64,000 nt of DNA from JAAZLS01 sp964585925 (GCA_964585925.1 CAZPFS010000002.1:35525-99524); one strand, 5' to 3'. Shown: positions 17,580 through 26,498, counted from the stretch's first letter. Numbers and translations are program-made. The notes: generated from the letters alone by a model not told the origin.

Positions 17580-19055
17580 ATGGAGCTTGATCTGTTCAAT
17601 GATCTGGTAGAGCGTACCGGGGGAGATATTTATCTGAGCGTGGTCGGTCCGGTACGAACGGGGAAATCGACTTTTATCCGCAAGTTCATGGAACTGTTTG
17701 TCCTGCCAAAAATAGAAAATCCGGTGGAATATGAACGTATCCGCGATGAACTCCCCCAGGGCAGCGTGGGGAAAACTATTATGACCACCGAGCCCAAATT
17801 TGTGCCTGATGAAGCCGCCGAGATTACTGTGGGAGAAAATATAAATATGAATATCCGAATGGTGGATTGTGTGGGCTATACCGTGGAGGGAGCATTCGGA
17901 TATGAGGACGAAGAGGGCCCCCGCATGGTCTCCACCTCCTGGTTTGATTATGACATTCCCTTTCAGGAGGCGGCGGAGCTCGGCACCCGGAAAGTAATTA
18001 CTGATCATTCTACTATTGGCATCGTGGTTACTACGGACGGAACGATTGCCGAAATCCCGCGGGAAAATTACCGGGAAGCCGAACAAAGAGTAATCGACGA
18101 ACTCAAGGAATTGGGAAAACCGTTTATAGTGCTGGTCAATTCCACCCACCCCGGGGCGGAAGAAGCCTGTGCACTTCAGGAGGAACTGGCCGACCTGTAC
18201 AATGTGCCGGTAATTTCATTAAACTGTTTGGAACTCAGCCAGGGCGATCTTAACCTGATACTGGAAGAGGCACTGTATGAATTTCCGGTGCGGGATATAT
18301 TCGTGAAAATGGTTCCTTGGATGGAGGCCCTGGAAAAAGGGCACTGGCTCAAAGACAGCTATGAGGAGAGCATTGCTGAAAATGTAGCGGAAATAAAGAG
18401 GGTGCGGGAAATAAACGGCTTGCTGGGAAAATTTAAAGAGCATGAATTCATTGCCGATGCTGTTTTGAACCGGATTGATCTGGGCAAAGGAGAGGTGGAG
18501 ATAGAGCTGGCCCCTCCTGCGGGATTATTCGAAAGGGTTCTTGGGGAGTACTGCACTCAGGAAATAAGCGGCGAAGCAGACATCTTGAGGGTGGTTCGCG
18601 ATTATTCACTGGCCAAGCGGGAATATGACAAGGTTGCGGAAGCCCTTTACCAGGTGAAGGAGGTCGGGTACGGAATAGTACCCCCGCTGCTGGAAGAGAT
18701 GGCCCTGGAGGAGCCGGAAATTATACGGCAGGGCGGCCGGTTTGGAGTACGGCTGCGGGCCAGCGCACCGTCAATGCATATAATTAGGGTAGATGTCAAG
18801 TCGGAATTCTCCCCGGTAGTCGGTTCGGAAAGACAGAGCGAGGAGCTGATCAATTACCTGCTGGAAGAATTTGAAGAAAACCCGAAAAAAATCTGGGAAT
18901 CCCAGATATTCGGTAAATCCCTCCATGATCTGGTCCAGGACGGAATTACCGGCAAGCTGGGAAATATGCCTCCCAACGCCCAGGAAAAACTTCAGGAAAC
19001 GCTGGAAAAAATCATCAATGAAGGCAGCGGTGGTTTGATCGCAATTATTCTTTGA
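17580..19055 (+). CDS. spoIVA: Stage IV sporulation protein A (spore coat morphogenetic ATPase)
   Basis: Forms the ATP-dependent basement layer of the spore coat on the forespore surface. The 491 residues nearly equal the Bacillus length of 492. The N-terminal motif GDIYLSVVGPVRTGKSTFIR contains the Walker A GPVRTGKS, and MVDCVGYTVEGAFGY is the Walker B/switch region typical of SpoIVA. The C-terminus ends in the conserved hydrophobic GLIAIIL. ATG 17580 follows AAAGGAGGG; an ATG at 17572 is out of frame. It has its own candidate sigma-E promoter and flanking terminators. Confidence 0.97.
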   Translation: MELDLFNDLVERTGGDIYLSVVGPVRTGKSTFIRKFMELFVLPKIENPVEYERIRDELPQGSVGKTIMTTEPKFVPDEAAEITVGENINMNIRMVDCVGYTVEGAFGYEDEEGPRMVSTSWFDYDIPFQEAAELGTRKVITDHSTIGIVVTTDGTIAEIPRENYREAEQRVIDELKELGKPFIVLVNSTHPGAEEACALQEELADLYNVPVISLNCLELSQGDLNLILEEALYEFPVRDIFVKMVPWMEALEKGHWLKDSYEESIAENVAEIKRVREINGLLGKFKEHEFIADAVLNRIDLGKGEVEIELAPPAGLFERVLGEYCTQEISGEADILRVVRDYSLAKREYDKVAEALYQVKEVGYGIVPPLLEEMALEEPEIIRQGGRFGVRLRASAPSMHIIRVDVKSEFSPVVGSERQSEELINYLLEEFEENPKKIWESQIFGKSLHDLVQDGITGKLGNMPPNAQEKLQETLEKIINEGSGGLIAIIL

Positions 19056-19084
19056 GGCGGCGGTCGATGCCGTTTAAATAAACT

Positions 19085-19117
19085 AAATACCCCTTTAAAA
19101 GGGGTATTTAATTTTTT
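19085..19117 (+). terminator. Intrinsic terminator after spoIVA
   Basis: A perfect nine-pair stem (aaatacccc with ggggtattt, loop tttaaaa) is followed by AATTTTTT. Its symmetry would also allow function on the other strand. Confidence 0.85.
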
Positions 19118-19119
19118 AT

Positions 19120-19150
19120 TTGCCCAAAACCGGGATCGTTTGGTTATAAT
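19120..19150 (+). promoter_or_regulatory. Candidate vegetative promoter for the HD-domain gene
   Basis: TTGCCC at 19120-19125 and a perfect TATAAT at 19145-19150, 19 bases apart, stand directly between the spoIVA terminator and the next gene. The -10 is strong, the -35 and the spacing are less good. Confidence 0.45.
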
Positions 19151-19175
19151 GGGGTCAACGGGAGGGGGGATAAAA

Positions 19176-20369
19176 GTGATCAGTAAACAGCTTCTCCATT
19201 TGTTATTTGATGCGGCCAGTATTCAGCGCTGGAATGATCATATCAGGCCGGAACATTTTACAGAGCTGGACAAGCAGGCCCACAAAATGGTCTATGCTTA
19301 CGTTCTGGGCAAAATGGAAGAAACCGATCGGGGGGCTTCCATCAACTGGCCTGACCTGATTGAAGGGGCCCTGTTTGAATTTTTTCACCGGATCGTGCTT
19401 ACCGATATCAAACCGCCGATCTTTCACCAACTGATGGTGGAGAAGGGTGACCAGCTGAACCGGTGGGTTCTGGAAAAGATAAGCGGTCCCATTGCTCCTT
19501 TGAAGGGCGGTTTTTTGCAGCGGATGGAACAATATTACAGTTCCTCTGCGGGGAACCTGCTGGAAAGAAAAATTCTTAAGGCATCCCATTATCTGGCCAC
19601 CAATTGGGAGTTCAAATTAATATATCGTCTCAATGCGGACCTTTATGGGCTGGAAGAAACAAAGCTGGCTATTGAAAACCAGCTTGAGGAGCATTATGAT
19701 TTGGCCGGAGTCCAGAAATTGACTCTGCACAAAAAAACCAGTCACTTTCTGGATCTGGTCGGGCAGCTCCGTTTTCAGCAAAGATGGGCTCAGTCCCCCC
19801 GTATTCCGAGAACCTCCGTGATGGGGCACATGCTGATTGTGGCCATCCTGGCCTATCTCTGTTCCCTGGAAATTGGCGCCTGTTCTGCGAGAAGCTACAA
19901 TAATTATTTTGCCGGGCTGTTCCATGACTTGCCGGAAGTGATCACCCGGGACATTGTTTCTCCGGTTAAGCACTCGGTAACCGGCCTGGATGAGCTGATC
20001 AAGGAGATCGAACAACGGCAGATGGAGGAGCGCATCTACCCCCTGCTGCCTGCTTCCTGGCACCGCGAGATCAAATATTTTACTGAACAGGAGTTTCAGA
20101 GCAAGATCATGGAAAAGGGGGGGGCAAGTGTAAAAACCTCGGAACAGATCAATGAACACTACAACCGGGACTGTTTCTTGCCCCTGGATGGAGAGATCAT
20201 CCGGGCCTGTGACCAATTGGCAGCTTATATGGAAACCTATTTATCCATCACTCATGGTATAAATTCGCCCCACCTAAATAAAGCCAACCGGGAGCTGTAT
20301 GAACTGTACCGGGACAAAATAATAGCCGGAATTGATTTCGGCCGGATTTTTAAGGATTTCAAAATATAG
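19176..20369 (+). CDS. HD-domain phosphohydrolase (YfbR-like)
   Basis: A 397-residue soluble protein. The central region holds the metal ligands of an HD hydrolase: the His of MGHMLIVAILAY, the HD pair in FAGLFHDLPEVITRDIVSPVKHS, and a later Asp in RACDQLAAYME. This order and the PEVITRDI string resemble the 5'-deoxynucleotidase YfbR group, although the N-terminal 200 residues and total length exceed YfbR, so the substrate is uncertain. GTG 19176 is preferred because GGGAGGGGG lies about seven bases upstream. It has its own candidate promoter and no evident operon partner. Confidence 0.8.
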   Translation: MISKQLLHLLFDAASIQRWNDHIRPEHFTELDKQAHKMVYAYVLGKMEETDRGASINWPDLIEGALFEFFHRIVLTDIKPPIFHQLMVEKGDQLNRWVLEKISGPIAPLKGGFLQRMEQYYSSSAGNLLERKILKASHYLATNWEFKLIYRLNADLYGLEETKLAIENQLEEHYDLAGVQKLTLHKKTSHFLDLVGQLRFQQRWAQSPRIPRTSVMGHMLIVAILAYLCSLEIGACSARSYNNYFAGLFHDLPEVITRDIVSPVKHSVTGLDELIKEIEQRQMEERIYPLLPASWHREIKYFTEQEFQSKIMEKGGASVKTSEQINEHYNRDCFLPLDGEIIRACDQLAAYMETYLSITHGINSPHLNKANRELYELYRDKIIAGIDFGRIFKDFKI

Positions 20370-20428
20370 AAAATCGGGTTTCAGGAGTAATCCGGAGCGA
20401 ATCAGGCCACATTCAAAATTATTTGTCC

Positions 20429-20457
20429 TTGACAGTCAGTTGTTTATGAGATATAAA
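20429..20457 (+). promoter_or_regulatory. Sigma-A promoter of the metal-regulator/feo locus
   Basis: A perfect TTGACA (20429-20434), a 17-base spacer and TATAAA (20452-20457) give a near-consensus vegetative promoter about 40 bases before the regulator gene. Confidence 0.75.
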
Positions 20458-20460
20458 AAA

Positions 20461-20476
20461 GTTAGGCACTACTAAC
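20461..20476 (+). promoter_or_regulatory. Candidate DtxR-family operator
   Basis: GTTAG-GCACTA-CTAAC is an inverted repeat immediately after the -10 box, where a bound repressor would block transcription. The TTAG...CTAA half-sites resemble iron-box sequences of DtxR/IdeR regulators. The next gene encodes such a regulator, so autoregulation and control of feoAB are likely. Confidence 0.55.
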
Positions 20477-20494
20477 ATTGAGGGGGTGGATAAA

Positions 20495-20923
20495 GTGTCC
20501 CCGCTGCCGATCAGTGCCTCCATGCAAGATTATCTGGAAGGTATACTCAATCTGTCCTGCCAGCAGGACGCGGTGAGGGTAACTGATATTGCGGAAAAAT
20601 TGAAGCTGACCAAGCCCAGTGTGGCCCAGGCCCTAAAACAACTGCGGATCCAGGGGCTTATCAAACAAAGCCACTATGGGCCGGTACAGTTGACTGAAAA
20701 GGGGCAGCGATACGCGCTGATAGTCCGGAGGCGCCACCAGGTATTGAGAAGTTTTTTGGTGGAAGTGCTGGGCCTTGATCACCAGGCTGCTGAAAGGGAT
20801 GCCTGTCAAATGGAACATGCCGTGAGCAGCGAAACAATCGAAAGGCTAATTGGCTTTTTGGTGGAAGGAAAATATTGCACGAATGACTTCAATGTTTCCG
20901 AAAGAGATGAAACTGAACGCTGA
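20495..20923 (+). CDS. DtxR/MntR-family metal-dependent transcriptional regulator
   Basis: Metal-sensing repressor. The N-terminal winged helix (MQDYLEGILNL...VTDIAEKLKLTKPSVAQALKQL) and the dimerisation/metal domain (RHQVLRSFLVEVLGLDHQAAERDACQMEHAVS) match MntR/DtxR, with the expected Glu, Cys and His metal ligands (DACQMEH). There is no SH3 domain, so it is of the short MntR-like class (142 aa). GTG 20495 fits GGGGG eight bases upstream better than GTG 20486. Neighbouring feoAB suggests it senses Fe2+, although the short class can sense Mn2+. Confidence 0.9.
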   Translation: MSPLPISASMQDYLEGILNLSCQQDAVRVTDIAEKLKLTKPSVAQALKQLRIQGLIKQSHYGPVQLTEKGQRYALIVRRRHQVLRSFLVEVLGLDHQAAERDACQMEHAVSSETIERLIGFLVEGKYCTNDFNVSERDETER

Positions 20924-21001
20924 CAAGCTATAGATAATTTTTAGGTTGATATTGTTGAAACCAGACACAATTACACGCTGCTTTGAAAAGAGGTGCAGGT
21001 G

Positions 21002-21253
21002 ATGAAAATAGTATCCCTGACAGGGATGGAGCCCGGGCAAACCGGTACGGTCAAGGAAATCGGGGGAGGATACAGGATGGCGGCGCGCCTGCAATCCCTG
21101 GGTATTTATCCCGGCCAAAAGGTACTCAAACTGAGCTCTGTGTTCAATAAAGGGCCGGTGGTGATAGAGATAAACCGCTCCCAGGTAGCTTTGGGTTATG
21201 GAAGGGCCAGCCGCATTTTTGTAGAACTGGAAAACAAGACAGGGAACAGGTAG
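21002..21253 (+). CDS. feoA: Ferrous iron transport protein A
   Basis: Small SH3-like cytoplasmic protein needed for FeoB activity. The 83 residues contain the family's L.GM.PGQTGTVKEI opening, RMAARLQSLGIYPGQKV and the VALGYGRASRIFVE ending. I prefer ATG 21002 with AAAGAGG upstream; earlier in-frame GTG codons at 20993 and 20999 are possible. It lies 10 bases before feoB. Confidence 0.92.
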   Translation: MKIVSLTGMEPGQTGTVKEIGGGYRMAARLQSLGIYPGQKVLKLSSVFNKGPVVIEINRSQVALGYGRASRIFVELENKTGNR

Positions 21254-21263
21254 AGGAATATTC

Positions 21264-23123
21264 ATGAGAGCTAAAAAAATTGTATTGGTGGGGAACCCCA
21301 ATGTGGGGAAAAGCGTTATATTTTCGCAGCTTACGGGGGCCCGGGTGGTTATCTCCAATTATCCGGGGACCACGGTGGAGTATATCCGCGGGCGGATGAA
21401 CATCGGTTCCCGGGAGTACGAGTTGCTTGATGCTCCGGGCACCTACAATCTGGATCCGGCCTGCCGGGCGGAAGAGGTTACCACCAACCTGGTAGATCAG
21501 GCTGATATGGTGATAAATGTGGTTGATGCCACCAATCTGGAGCGTAACCTTTATTTAACCCGCCAGCTGTTGGAAAAACGGATCCCGTTGGTCGTAGTAT
21601 TGAACATGGTCGATGAGGCGGCTCACAAGGGAGTATATATTAATATTTCCGATCTGCAACAGGAGCTGGGCGTGCCGGTCATACCTACGGTGGCCATAAG
21701 CGGGGAAGGGCTGTCGAAGCTGGCTGCCGCTCTCTCCCGTGCCGAACCGGGAAAGGCCGATCCCTTGACCCCTGACGAGCGCTGGGTGTGGATCGGCTCT
21801 GTTACCGGGCGGGTTCAGAAGATCCGCCACCGTCATCCCACCTGGTTGGAAACATTGGAGATGGCCAGTATAAAACCCTCCACCGGGGTGCCCCTGGCTG
21901 CGGCAATTATGTTTTTGTCTTTCAAAATAATAATAGGCCTGGGCGAATGGTTGCAGGAACTGCTGCTTCGCATCTTTTTCAATCCATTTTATCTGCCGGC
22001 CATGAATTTTTTGAGCCGCCGGCTGGGGGAGGGCAGCTTTCTGCACAACCTGCTGATCGGTAAACTTCACCAGGGCGAAATTCTGCTGGAAGAATCCATG
22101 GGACTTCTTACCACCGGGATATTTATTGTGTTCGGGATCGTATTGCCATTTTTGGTGCTGTTTTACCTGGGCCTGGGTTTTCTGGAGGATTGCGGTTACC
22201 TGCCCCGTCTGTCGGTGATGACCGACCGGGTAATGCACCGGCTGGGGCTTCACGGTTTTGCCATTATCCCGATGATCCTCGGGCTGGGATGCAATGTACC
22301 CGCCATCATATCTGCCCGCAGCCTGGAGAGCAGGCGGGAAAGATTTTTAGCCTGCACCCTGATCTCCATTACCATTCCTTGTGCGGCCCAGATGTCCATG
22401 GTAATCGGCCTGGTAGGCCGTTACGGCGGGGCCTACCTGAGTGTGATATTTGCCACTTTATTCTTTATCTGGGTTGTCCTGGGGCTGATCCTGGATCGGG
22501 TTATGCCGGGATACACCCCTTCCATGATCATGGAAATACCACCCTACCGGTGGCCCCATCTTAAAAGTCAATTTCAAAAGCTCATGATGAGGCTCAATCA
22601 TTTTATGGCGGAAGCCCTGCCTTTTATATTTATTGGTATAATATTGATCAATCTGCTTCATATCTCGGGGGCCATCGGTTATCTGGCCACGGCATTGTCG
22701 CCGTTGGTGCGGGGTCTTCTGGGCCTGCCGGGAGAGGCGGTTTCCACTTTGTTGGTCGGCCTGCTGCGCAAGGACGTGGCGGTAGCCATGCTGGTTCCGC
22801 TCGGTCTCACGGCCCGACAGTTTGTAGTTGGCGCTACCGTGCTGGTGACTTATTTTCCCTGTGCGGCTACTTTCATTATTTTATACAAAGAACTCGGACC
22901 GAGGGATCTGGGGGCGGCAGTGCTCATTATGTTCAGCACATCTCTTGCTGCCGGGACCATGATCAATTTATTGCTGGATACCGTTTTGCCTCCGGCGCTG
23001 CTCTCTTTGTTGCTGATCGGATTGGGTATAATGATAGTGACGCTTTTTGGCGGTATCTCCGACCGGCGCGAAGATTTGGCTATTTCAAAATCAGGTATTT
23101 CTACCTCCAGAAAGGGGATTTAG
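21264..23123 (+). CDS. feoB: Ferrous iron transport protein B
   Basis: Fe2+ transporter with a cytoplasmic G-protein domain and a polytopic membrane domain. The G domain shows GNPNVGKS, DAPGTY (G3) and NMVD (G4) in the first 130 residues; gate regions with conserved cysteines occur in LGLGCNVPAI and TIPCAAQMSM, and again in TYFPCAATF. The 619-residue length is on the short side but complete. It follows feoA and is separated from an Mrp gene by one base, so iron uptake and downstream cluster-handling genes are likely co-transcribed. Confidence 0.96.
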   Translation: MRAKKIVLVGNPNVGKSVIFSQLTGARVVISNYPGTTVEYIRGRMNIGSREYELLDAPGTYNLDPACRAEEVTTNLVDQADMVINVVDATNLERNLYLTRQLLEKRIPLVVVLNMVDEAAHKGVYINISDLQQELGVPVIPTVAISGEGLSKLAAALSRAEPGKADPLTPDERWVWIGSVTGRVQKIRHRHPTWLETLEMASIKPSTGVPLAAAIMFLSFKIIIGLGEWLQELLLRIFFNPFYLPAMNFLSRRLGEGSFLHNLLIGKLHQGEILLEESMGLLTTGIFIVFGIVLPFLVLFYLGLGFLEDCGYLPRLSVMTDRVMHRLGLHGFAIIPMILGLGCNVPAIISARSLESRRERFLACTLISITIPCAAQMSMVIGLVGRYGGAYLSVIFATLFFIWVVLGLILDRVMPGYTPSMIMEIPPYRWPHLKSQFQKLMMRLNHFMAEALPFIFIGIILINLLHISGAIGYLATALSPLVRGLLGLPGEAVSTLLVGLLRKDVAVAMLVPLGLTARQFVVGATVLVTYFPCAATFIILYKELGPRDLGAAVLIMFSTSLAAGTMINLLLDTVLPPALLSLLLIGLGIMIVTLFGGISDRREDLAISKSGISTSRKGI

Positions 23124-23124
23124 T

Positions 23125-23946
23125 ATGGAAGAAACCAAAATTCGTAATGCTGAGGACTCCCCAAAAACTCTTCCCGAAAAGCTGGGCCAACCGGAGCACA
23201 GCCAGATCCGGCATACCATTGCTGTTATGAGCGGGAAGGGTGGGGTGGGTAAATCATCGGTTTCCGCCCTGCTGGCGGTGGCCCTTTCCCGGGAAGGGTA
23301 CCGGGTCGGTTTGCTGGATGCCGATATAACCGGCCCCAGTATTCCTACCCTGTTTGGGCTTCATGGACAGCCGTCAATTAATGAAAAAAAATTGGTGCCC
23401 CCTTCCAGCAGGCTGGGGATCAAGATAATGTCGCTGAACCTTTTGCTGCCGCGGGAGGATGATCCGGTAATATGGCGAGGGCCTTTGATCGGGGGAGCGG
23501 TAAAACAGTTTTGGACCGATGTGCTTTGGGGCACGCTTGACTACCTGGTAGTGGATCTGCCCCCCGGCACCGGGGACGCTCCCCTGACTGTACTGCAATC
23601 ACTGCCCCTGTCCGGCCTGATCATCGTCACCTCTCCCCAGGAACTGGCGGTGATGGTGGTTAAGAAAGCCATAAATATGGCCCGCATGCTGGAGGTTCCC
23701 ATAATCGGGCTGATCGAAAACATGAGCGGCCTGGCCTGCCCCCATTGCGGGGAGAAGCTGGAGCTGTTCGGGCCAAGTCAGGCCGAAAAGGTATCGGCAG
23801 CCACCGGAATCAGGCTGCTCGGGAAAATCCCCCTGGATCCTGAAATTTCAAAGCTGGGGGACCGCGGGGAGATCGAGGAGTACGAAGTGAAATTCTTGCG
23901 CACAATCCCTGATTTTCTTTCCGGAAAGGATGCAAGCAGGAATTGA
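23125..23946 (+). CDS. Mrp/NBP35-family Fe-S cluster carrier ATPase
   Basis: P-loop ATPase of the ApbC/Mrp group that carries and transfers [4Fe-4S] clusters. The deviant Walker A GKGGVGKS sits near residue 37, DLPPGTGDAPLT forms Walker B/switch II, and the bridging CxxC cluster ligand is in LACPHCGEK. ATG 23125 is preceded by AAAGGGGA and begins one base after feoB; longer in-frame extensions lie inside feoB. The 273-residue length is typical of the domain without the N-terminal DUF59 part. It fits an iron-loading chain with the NifX-like and scaffold genes downstream. Confidence 0.93.
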   Translation: MEETKIRNAEDSPKTLPEKLGQPEHSQIRHTIAVMSGKGGVGKSSVSALLAVALSREGYRVGLLDADITGPSIPTLFGLHGQPSINEKKLVPPSSRLGIKIMSLNLLLPREDDPVIWRGPLIGGAVKQFWTDVLWGTLDYLVVDLPPGTGDAPLTVLQSLPLSGLIIVTSPQELAVMVVKKAINMARMLEVPIIGLIENMSGLACPHCGEKLELFGPSQAEKVSAATGIRLLGKIPLDPEISKLGDRGEIEEYEVKFLRTIPDFLSGKDASRN

Positions 23947-23982
23947 TTCAGCAAATCAATATCCATATAGGAGGTATTCAAG

Positions 23983-24354
23983 ATGAAATTGGCAATATGT
24001 GCCCAGGGTGGAGAATTGTCTTCAGCAGTAGATCAGCGTTTCGGACGCTGCCCGTATTTTGTGATTCTGGACACGGAGAGCAAAGAGGTAATAAAATCCA
24101 TTCCCAATAGTGCTGCCGGCGCCTCCGGCGGCGCCGGAACCCAAACCGCTCGTCTTTTATTTTCGGAGAAGGTCGATGCGGTGGCGGTGGGCAATGTCGG
24201 TCCCAATGCCGCCAATGCTCTCAATGCGGCCGGCATCAAGATTTACAGCGGAATAAATGGAACGGTGGAGGAAGCTCTGGATCTTTATCTCGATGGCAAA
24301 CTGTCATCGAGCCCCGGCGCGACAGTAGATTCCCATCATGGCTCCAAACAGTAA
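23983..24354 (+). CDS. NifX/NifB-like iron-molybdenum-cluster-binding domain protein 1
   Basis: A 123-residue single-domain protein of the dinitrogenase iron-molybdenum cofactor family. The hallmark MKLAICAQGGELSSAVDQRF and GRCPYFVILD opening and the VGPNAANALNAAGIKIYSG segment are present. Relatives bind iron-sulphur or Fe-Mo cluster precursors; no nitrogenase genes are in the window, so a cofactor storage or transfer role in general Fe-S metabolism is inferred. AGGAGG precedes ATG. A second paralogue follows. Confidence 0.9.
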   Translation: MKLAICAQGGELSSAVDQRFGRCPYFVILDTESKEVIKSIPNSAAGASGGAGTQTARLLFSEKVDAVAVGNVGPNAANALNAAGIKIYSGINGTVEEALDLYLDGKLSSSPGATVDSHHGSKQ

Positions 24355-24369
24355 AAGGAGGCGTTGTTC

Positions 24370-24729
24370 TTGAAAATTGCGATCACCACTGAACAAAATT
24401 TTGTAGCCCAGCATTTTGGTCACTGTCCCGAATATACCCTGATCGAAATTGAAGGTGATAAAATTGTTTCCCGGGAAGTAATCCCCAACCCCGGTCACCA
24501 GCCCGGCTTCCTGCCCGGCTACCTGGCTCAGCGCGGCGTGTCCTGCATAATTGCCGGGGGCATGGGTCAGAGAGCCATCGAGCTGTTCACCGAACAGAAC
24601 ATCAAGGTAATTGTGGGCATTGGCGGTCCTGTGGATCAGGCCGTGGAAGATTACCTTTCAGGAAAGCTGAAATCAAAGGAAAGCCTCTGTGACCACGATC
24701 TTCGGCCCGGTGATCAAGGCTGTCACTGA
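24370..24729 (+). CDS. NifX/NifB-like iron-molybdenum-cluster-binding domain protein 2
   Basis: Second paralogue, 119 residues, opening KIAITTEQNFVAQHFGHCPEY, then GYLAQRGVSCIIAGGMGQRA and a His/Cys-rich end (CDHDLRPGDQGCH) that could bind metal. AAGGAGG (24355-24361) is eight bases before TTG 24370; TTG 24364 is too close. It differs clearly from the first copy, with HFGHC in place of RFGRC and the terminal Cys/His tail, suggesting distinct tasks. Confidence 0.88.
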   Translation: MKIAITTEQNFVAQHFGHCPEYTLIEIEGDKIVSREVIPNPGHQPGFLPGYLAQRGVSCIIAGGMGQRAIELFTEQNIKVIVGIGGPVDQAVEDYLSGKLKSKESLCDHDLRPGDQGCH

Positions 24730-24778
24730 TAACGATGGGAATCAAATACACGGCGCCCCTGGAAAGAAGAGACTATAA

Positions 24779-25642
24779 ATGATCATCAGTGTGATCAGCG
24801 GAAAAGGCGGCACGGGTAAAACCTTTGTGGCCACCAATCTGGTTCAGGCCATGGATCCGGGGAAAAGGATCCGGTTTTTGGACTGCGATGTGGAGGAACC
24901 CAATGCTCATCTGTTTTTAAAACCGGATCTTACAGGCAGCCAACCGGTAACCATACCCGTGCCGGAAATAGACCGGGAAAAATGTACCTTGTGTGGTCTG
25001 TGCGCCGAGGTTTGCGCTTTCAATGCGCTTTTGGTGGGCAAAGACCGGGTGTTGGTATTTGAGCAGCTATGCCACGGTTGCGGTGGCTGCAGTTATTTTT
25101 GTCCGGAAAAGGCCATTGTTGAAATCGACCGGCCGATCGGTGTGCTGGAAACCGGGTGCACCGGTGAAATTCAATTTGTTCAGGGCAGACTTGAACCGGG
25201 CGAGGCGCTTTCACCGCCTTTGATCAAGGCGGTGAAAAGCAAAGTAGGCTCCGAGGGCCTGACGGTGATCGATGCCCCGCCTGGAAACTCCTGTTCGGCG
25301 GTGGAAACGGTCAAGGGCAGCGATTACTGTGTTCTGGTTACCGAGCCGACCCCGTTCGGCCTGCACGATCTGAAGCTGGCGGTGGAACTGACCAGGATAA
25401 TGGGCATTCCGGCCGGAGTGGTGATCAACCGTTACCTGGAAAACAGCGGCAACCTGACCATCGAACAGTACTGCCAGCAGGAAGGGCTGCCGGTTCTGTT
25501 AAAGATACCTTTCGACAGGGAGCTGGCCTCCTGCTATGCCCGCGGCGAGTTGGCGGCAAACAATTTTGCTCACTGGCGGCAGGTATTTGCCGATCTGGGA
25601 AAACGGGTTACCGGAAACGGGGAGGTTGGCGAACATGCATGA
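24779..25642 (+). CDS. MinD-superfamily P-loop ATPase with inserted ferredoxin domain 1
   Basis: A 287-residue ATPase with ISGKGGTGKT at the start, an inserted 2x[4Fe-4S] ferredoxin (CTLCGLCAEVC near 62-72 and CHGCGGCSYFC near 95-105), and IDAPPGNSCSAV as Walker B/switch. Proteins of this type form adjacent pairs in anaerobes and are thought to couple ATP hydrolysis to electron or cluster transfer. It follows the NifX-like genes and overlaps its paralogue by eight bases. The exact role is unknown. Confidence 0.9.
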   Translation: MIISVISGKGGTGKTFVATNLVQAMDPGKRIRFLDCDVEEPNAHLFLKPDLTGSQPVTIPVPEIDREKCTLCGLCAEVCAFNALLVGKDRVLVFEQLCHGCGGCSYFCPEKAIVEIDRPIGVLETGCTGEIQFVQGRLEPGEALSPPLIKAVKSKVGSEGLTVIDAPPGNSCSAVETVKGSDYCVLVTEPTPFGLHDLKLAVELTRIMGIPAGVVINRYLENSGNLTIEQYCQQEGLPVLLKIPFDRELASCYARGELAANNFAHWRQVFADLGKRVTGNGEVGEHA

Positions 25643-26498
25643 GCTGGTAGTGATCAGCGGCAAAGGGGGAACAGGCAAAACAACCCTTACCGCCTGTTTC
25701 GCGGCTCTGGCCGGGGGAAACGCAGTGCTGGTGGATGCCGATGTGGACGCTCCCAATCTGAGCCTGGTTACCAAACCGCAGCAACTTGAAAGTTTTGAGT
25801 TCCGGGCCTCAAAAATAGCCGATATTAAACTGCAGAAGTGCAGCGCCTGCGGCTTATGCCTTGAACTATGCCGTTTTGATGCTATTTCAGATCACTACCT
25901 TGTTGATCCCATCGGCTGCGAGGGCTGTGGTGTCTGCAGCCGTGCCTGCCCTGAAAAGGCCATCACCATGGAAGAAGTTCTTTCCGGGCAATGGTTTATC
26001 TCTCAAACCTCCTATGGCAAACTGGTGCATGCCCGTCTGGGGGTGGCTGAAGAAAATTCCGGCAAAATGGTCACCGCGATCCGGGAAAGAGCAAAACAAA
26101 TAGCGGCTGAGGAGAATAAACGATACCTGATTATCGATGGGCCGCCGGGTATCGGCTGCCCGGTGATTGCCTCCCTGGGCGGAACCGATGCGGCGCTGCT
26201 GGTAACCGAACCCACCTTATCCGGAATCCACGATCTGGAGCGAATCGTATCGGTCTGCCGCCATTTCAAGATACCGGCTTCGGTATGCATTAATCGCTCC
26301 GATCTGTCCTTGGAAAATACCCGGGCCATCGAAAAATACTGCCGGCGGGAATCGATCCCCATGGCGGCTAAAATACCCTTTGACCGGTCATTTGTGGAAG
26401 CCTCCGCCCAGGGAGTACCTGTGGTTGAATATACGGACGGACCGGTTTACAAAAGCATCAAACAGCTCTGGGAAAATATGATTTCAATGCTCAATTGA
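25635..26498 (+). CDS. MinD-superfamily P-loop ATPase with inserted ferredoxin domain 2
   Basis: Paralogue of the upstream ATPase, 287 residues: ISGKGGTGKTTL, ferredoxin motifs CSACGLCLELC and CEGCGVCSRAC, and IDGPPGIGCPVI. The start at ATG 25635 has GGAGG about nine bases before it and overlaps the upstream stop; longer in-frame extensions run through the first gene. Equal length and neighbouring location suggest a heterodimer. It is followed by a NifU/IscU-like scaffold, strengthening a cluster-assembly interpretation. Confidence 0.9.
   Translation: MHELVVISGKGGTGKTTLTACFAALAGGNAVLVDADVDAPNLSLVTKPQQLESFEFRASKIADIKLQKCSACGLCLELCRFDAISDHYLVDPIGCEGCGVCSRACPEKAITMEEVLSGQWFISQTSYGKLVHARLGVAEENSGKMVTAIRERAKQIAAEENKRYLIIDGPPGIGCPVIASLGGTDAALLVTEPTLSGIHDLERIVSVCRHFKIPASVCINRSDLSLENTRAIEKYCRRESIPMAAKIPFDRSFVEASAQGVPVVEYTDGPVYKSIKQLWENMISMLN

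Noticed and set aside
20936..20962. Second DtxR operator before feoA
   Set aside because: Only the left half (TTTAGGTTG) fits; the right half does not pair, and the regulator and feoA are probably in one transcript.
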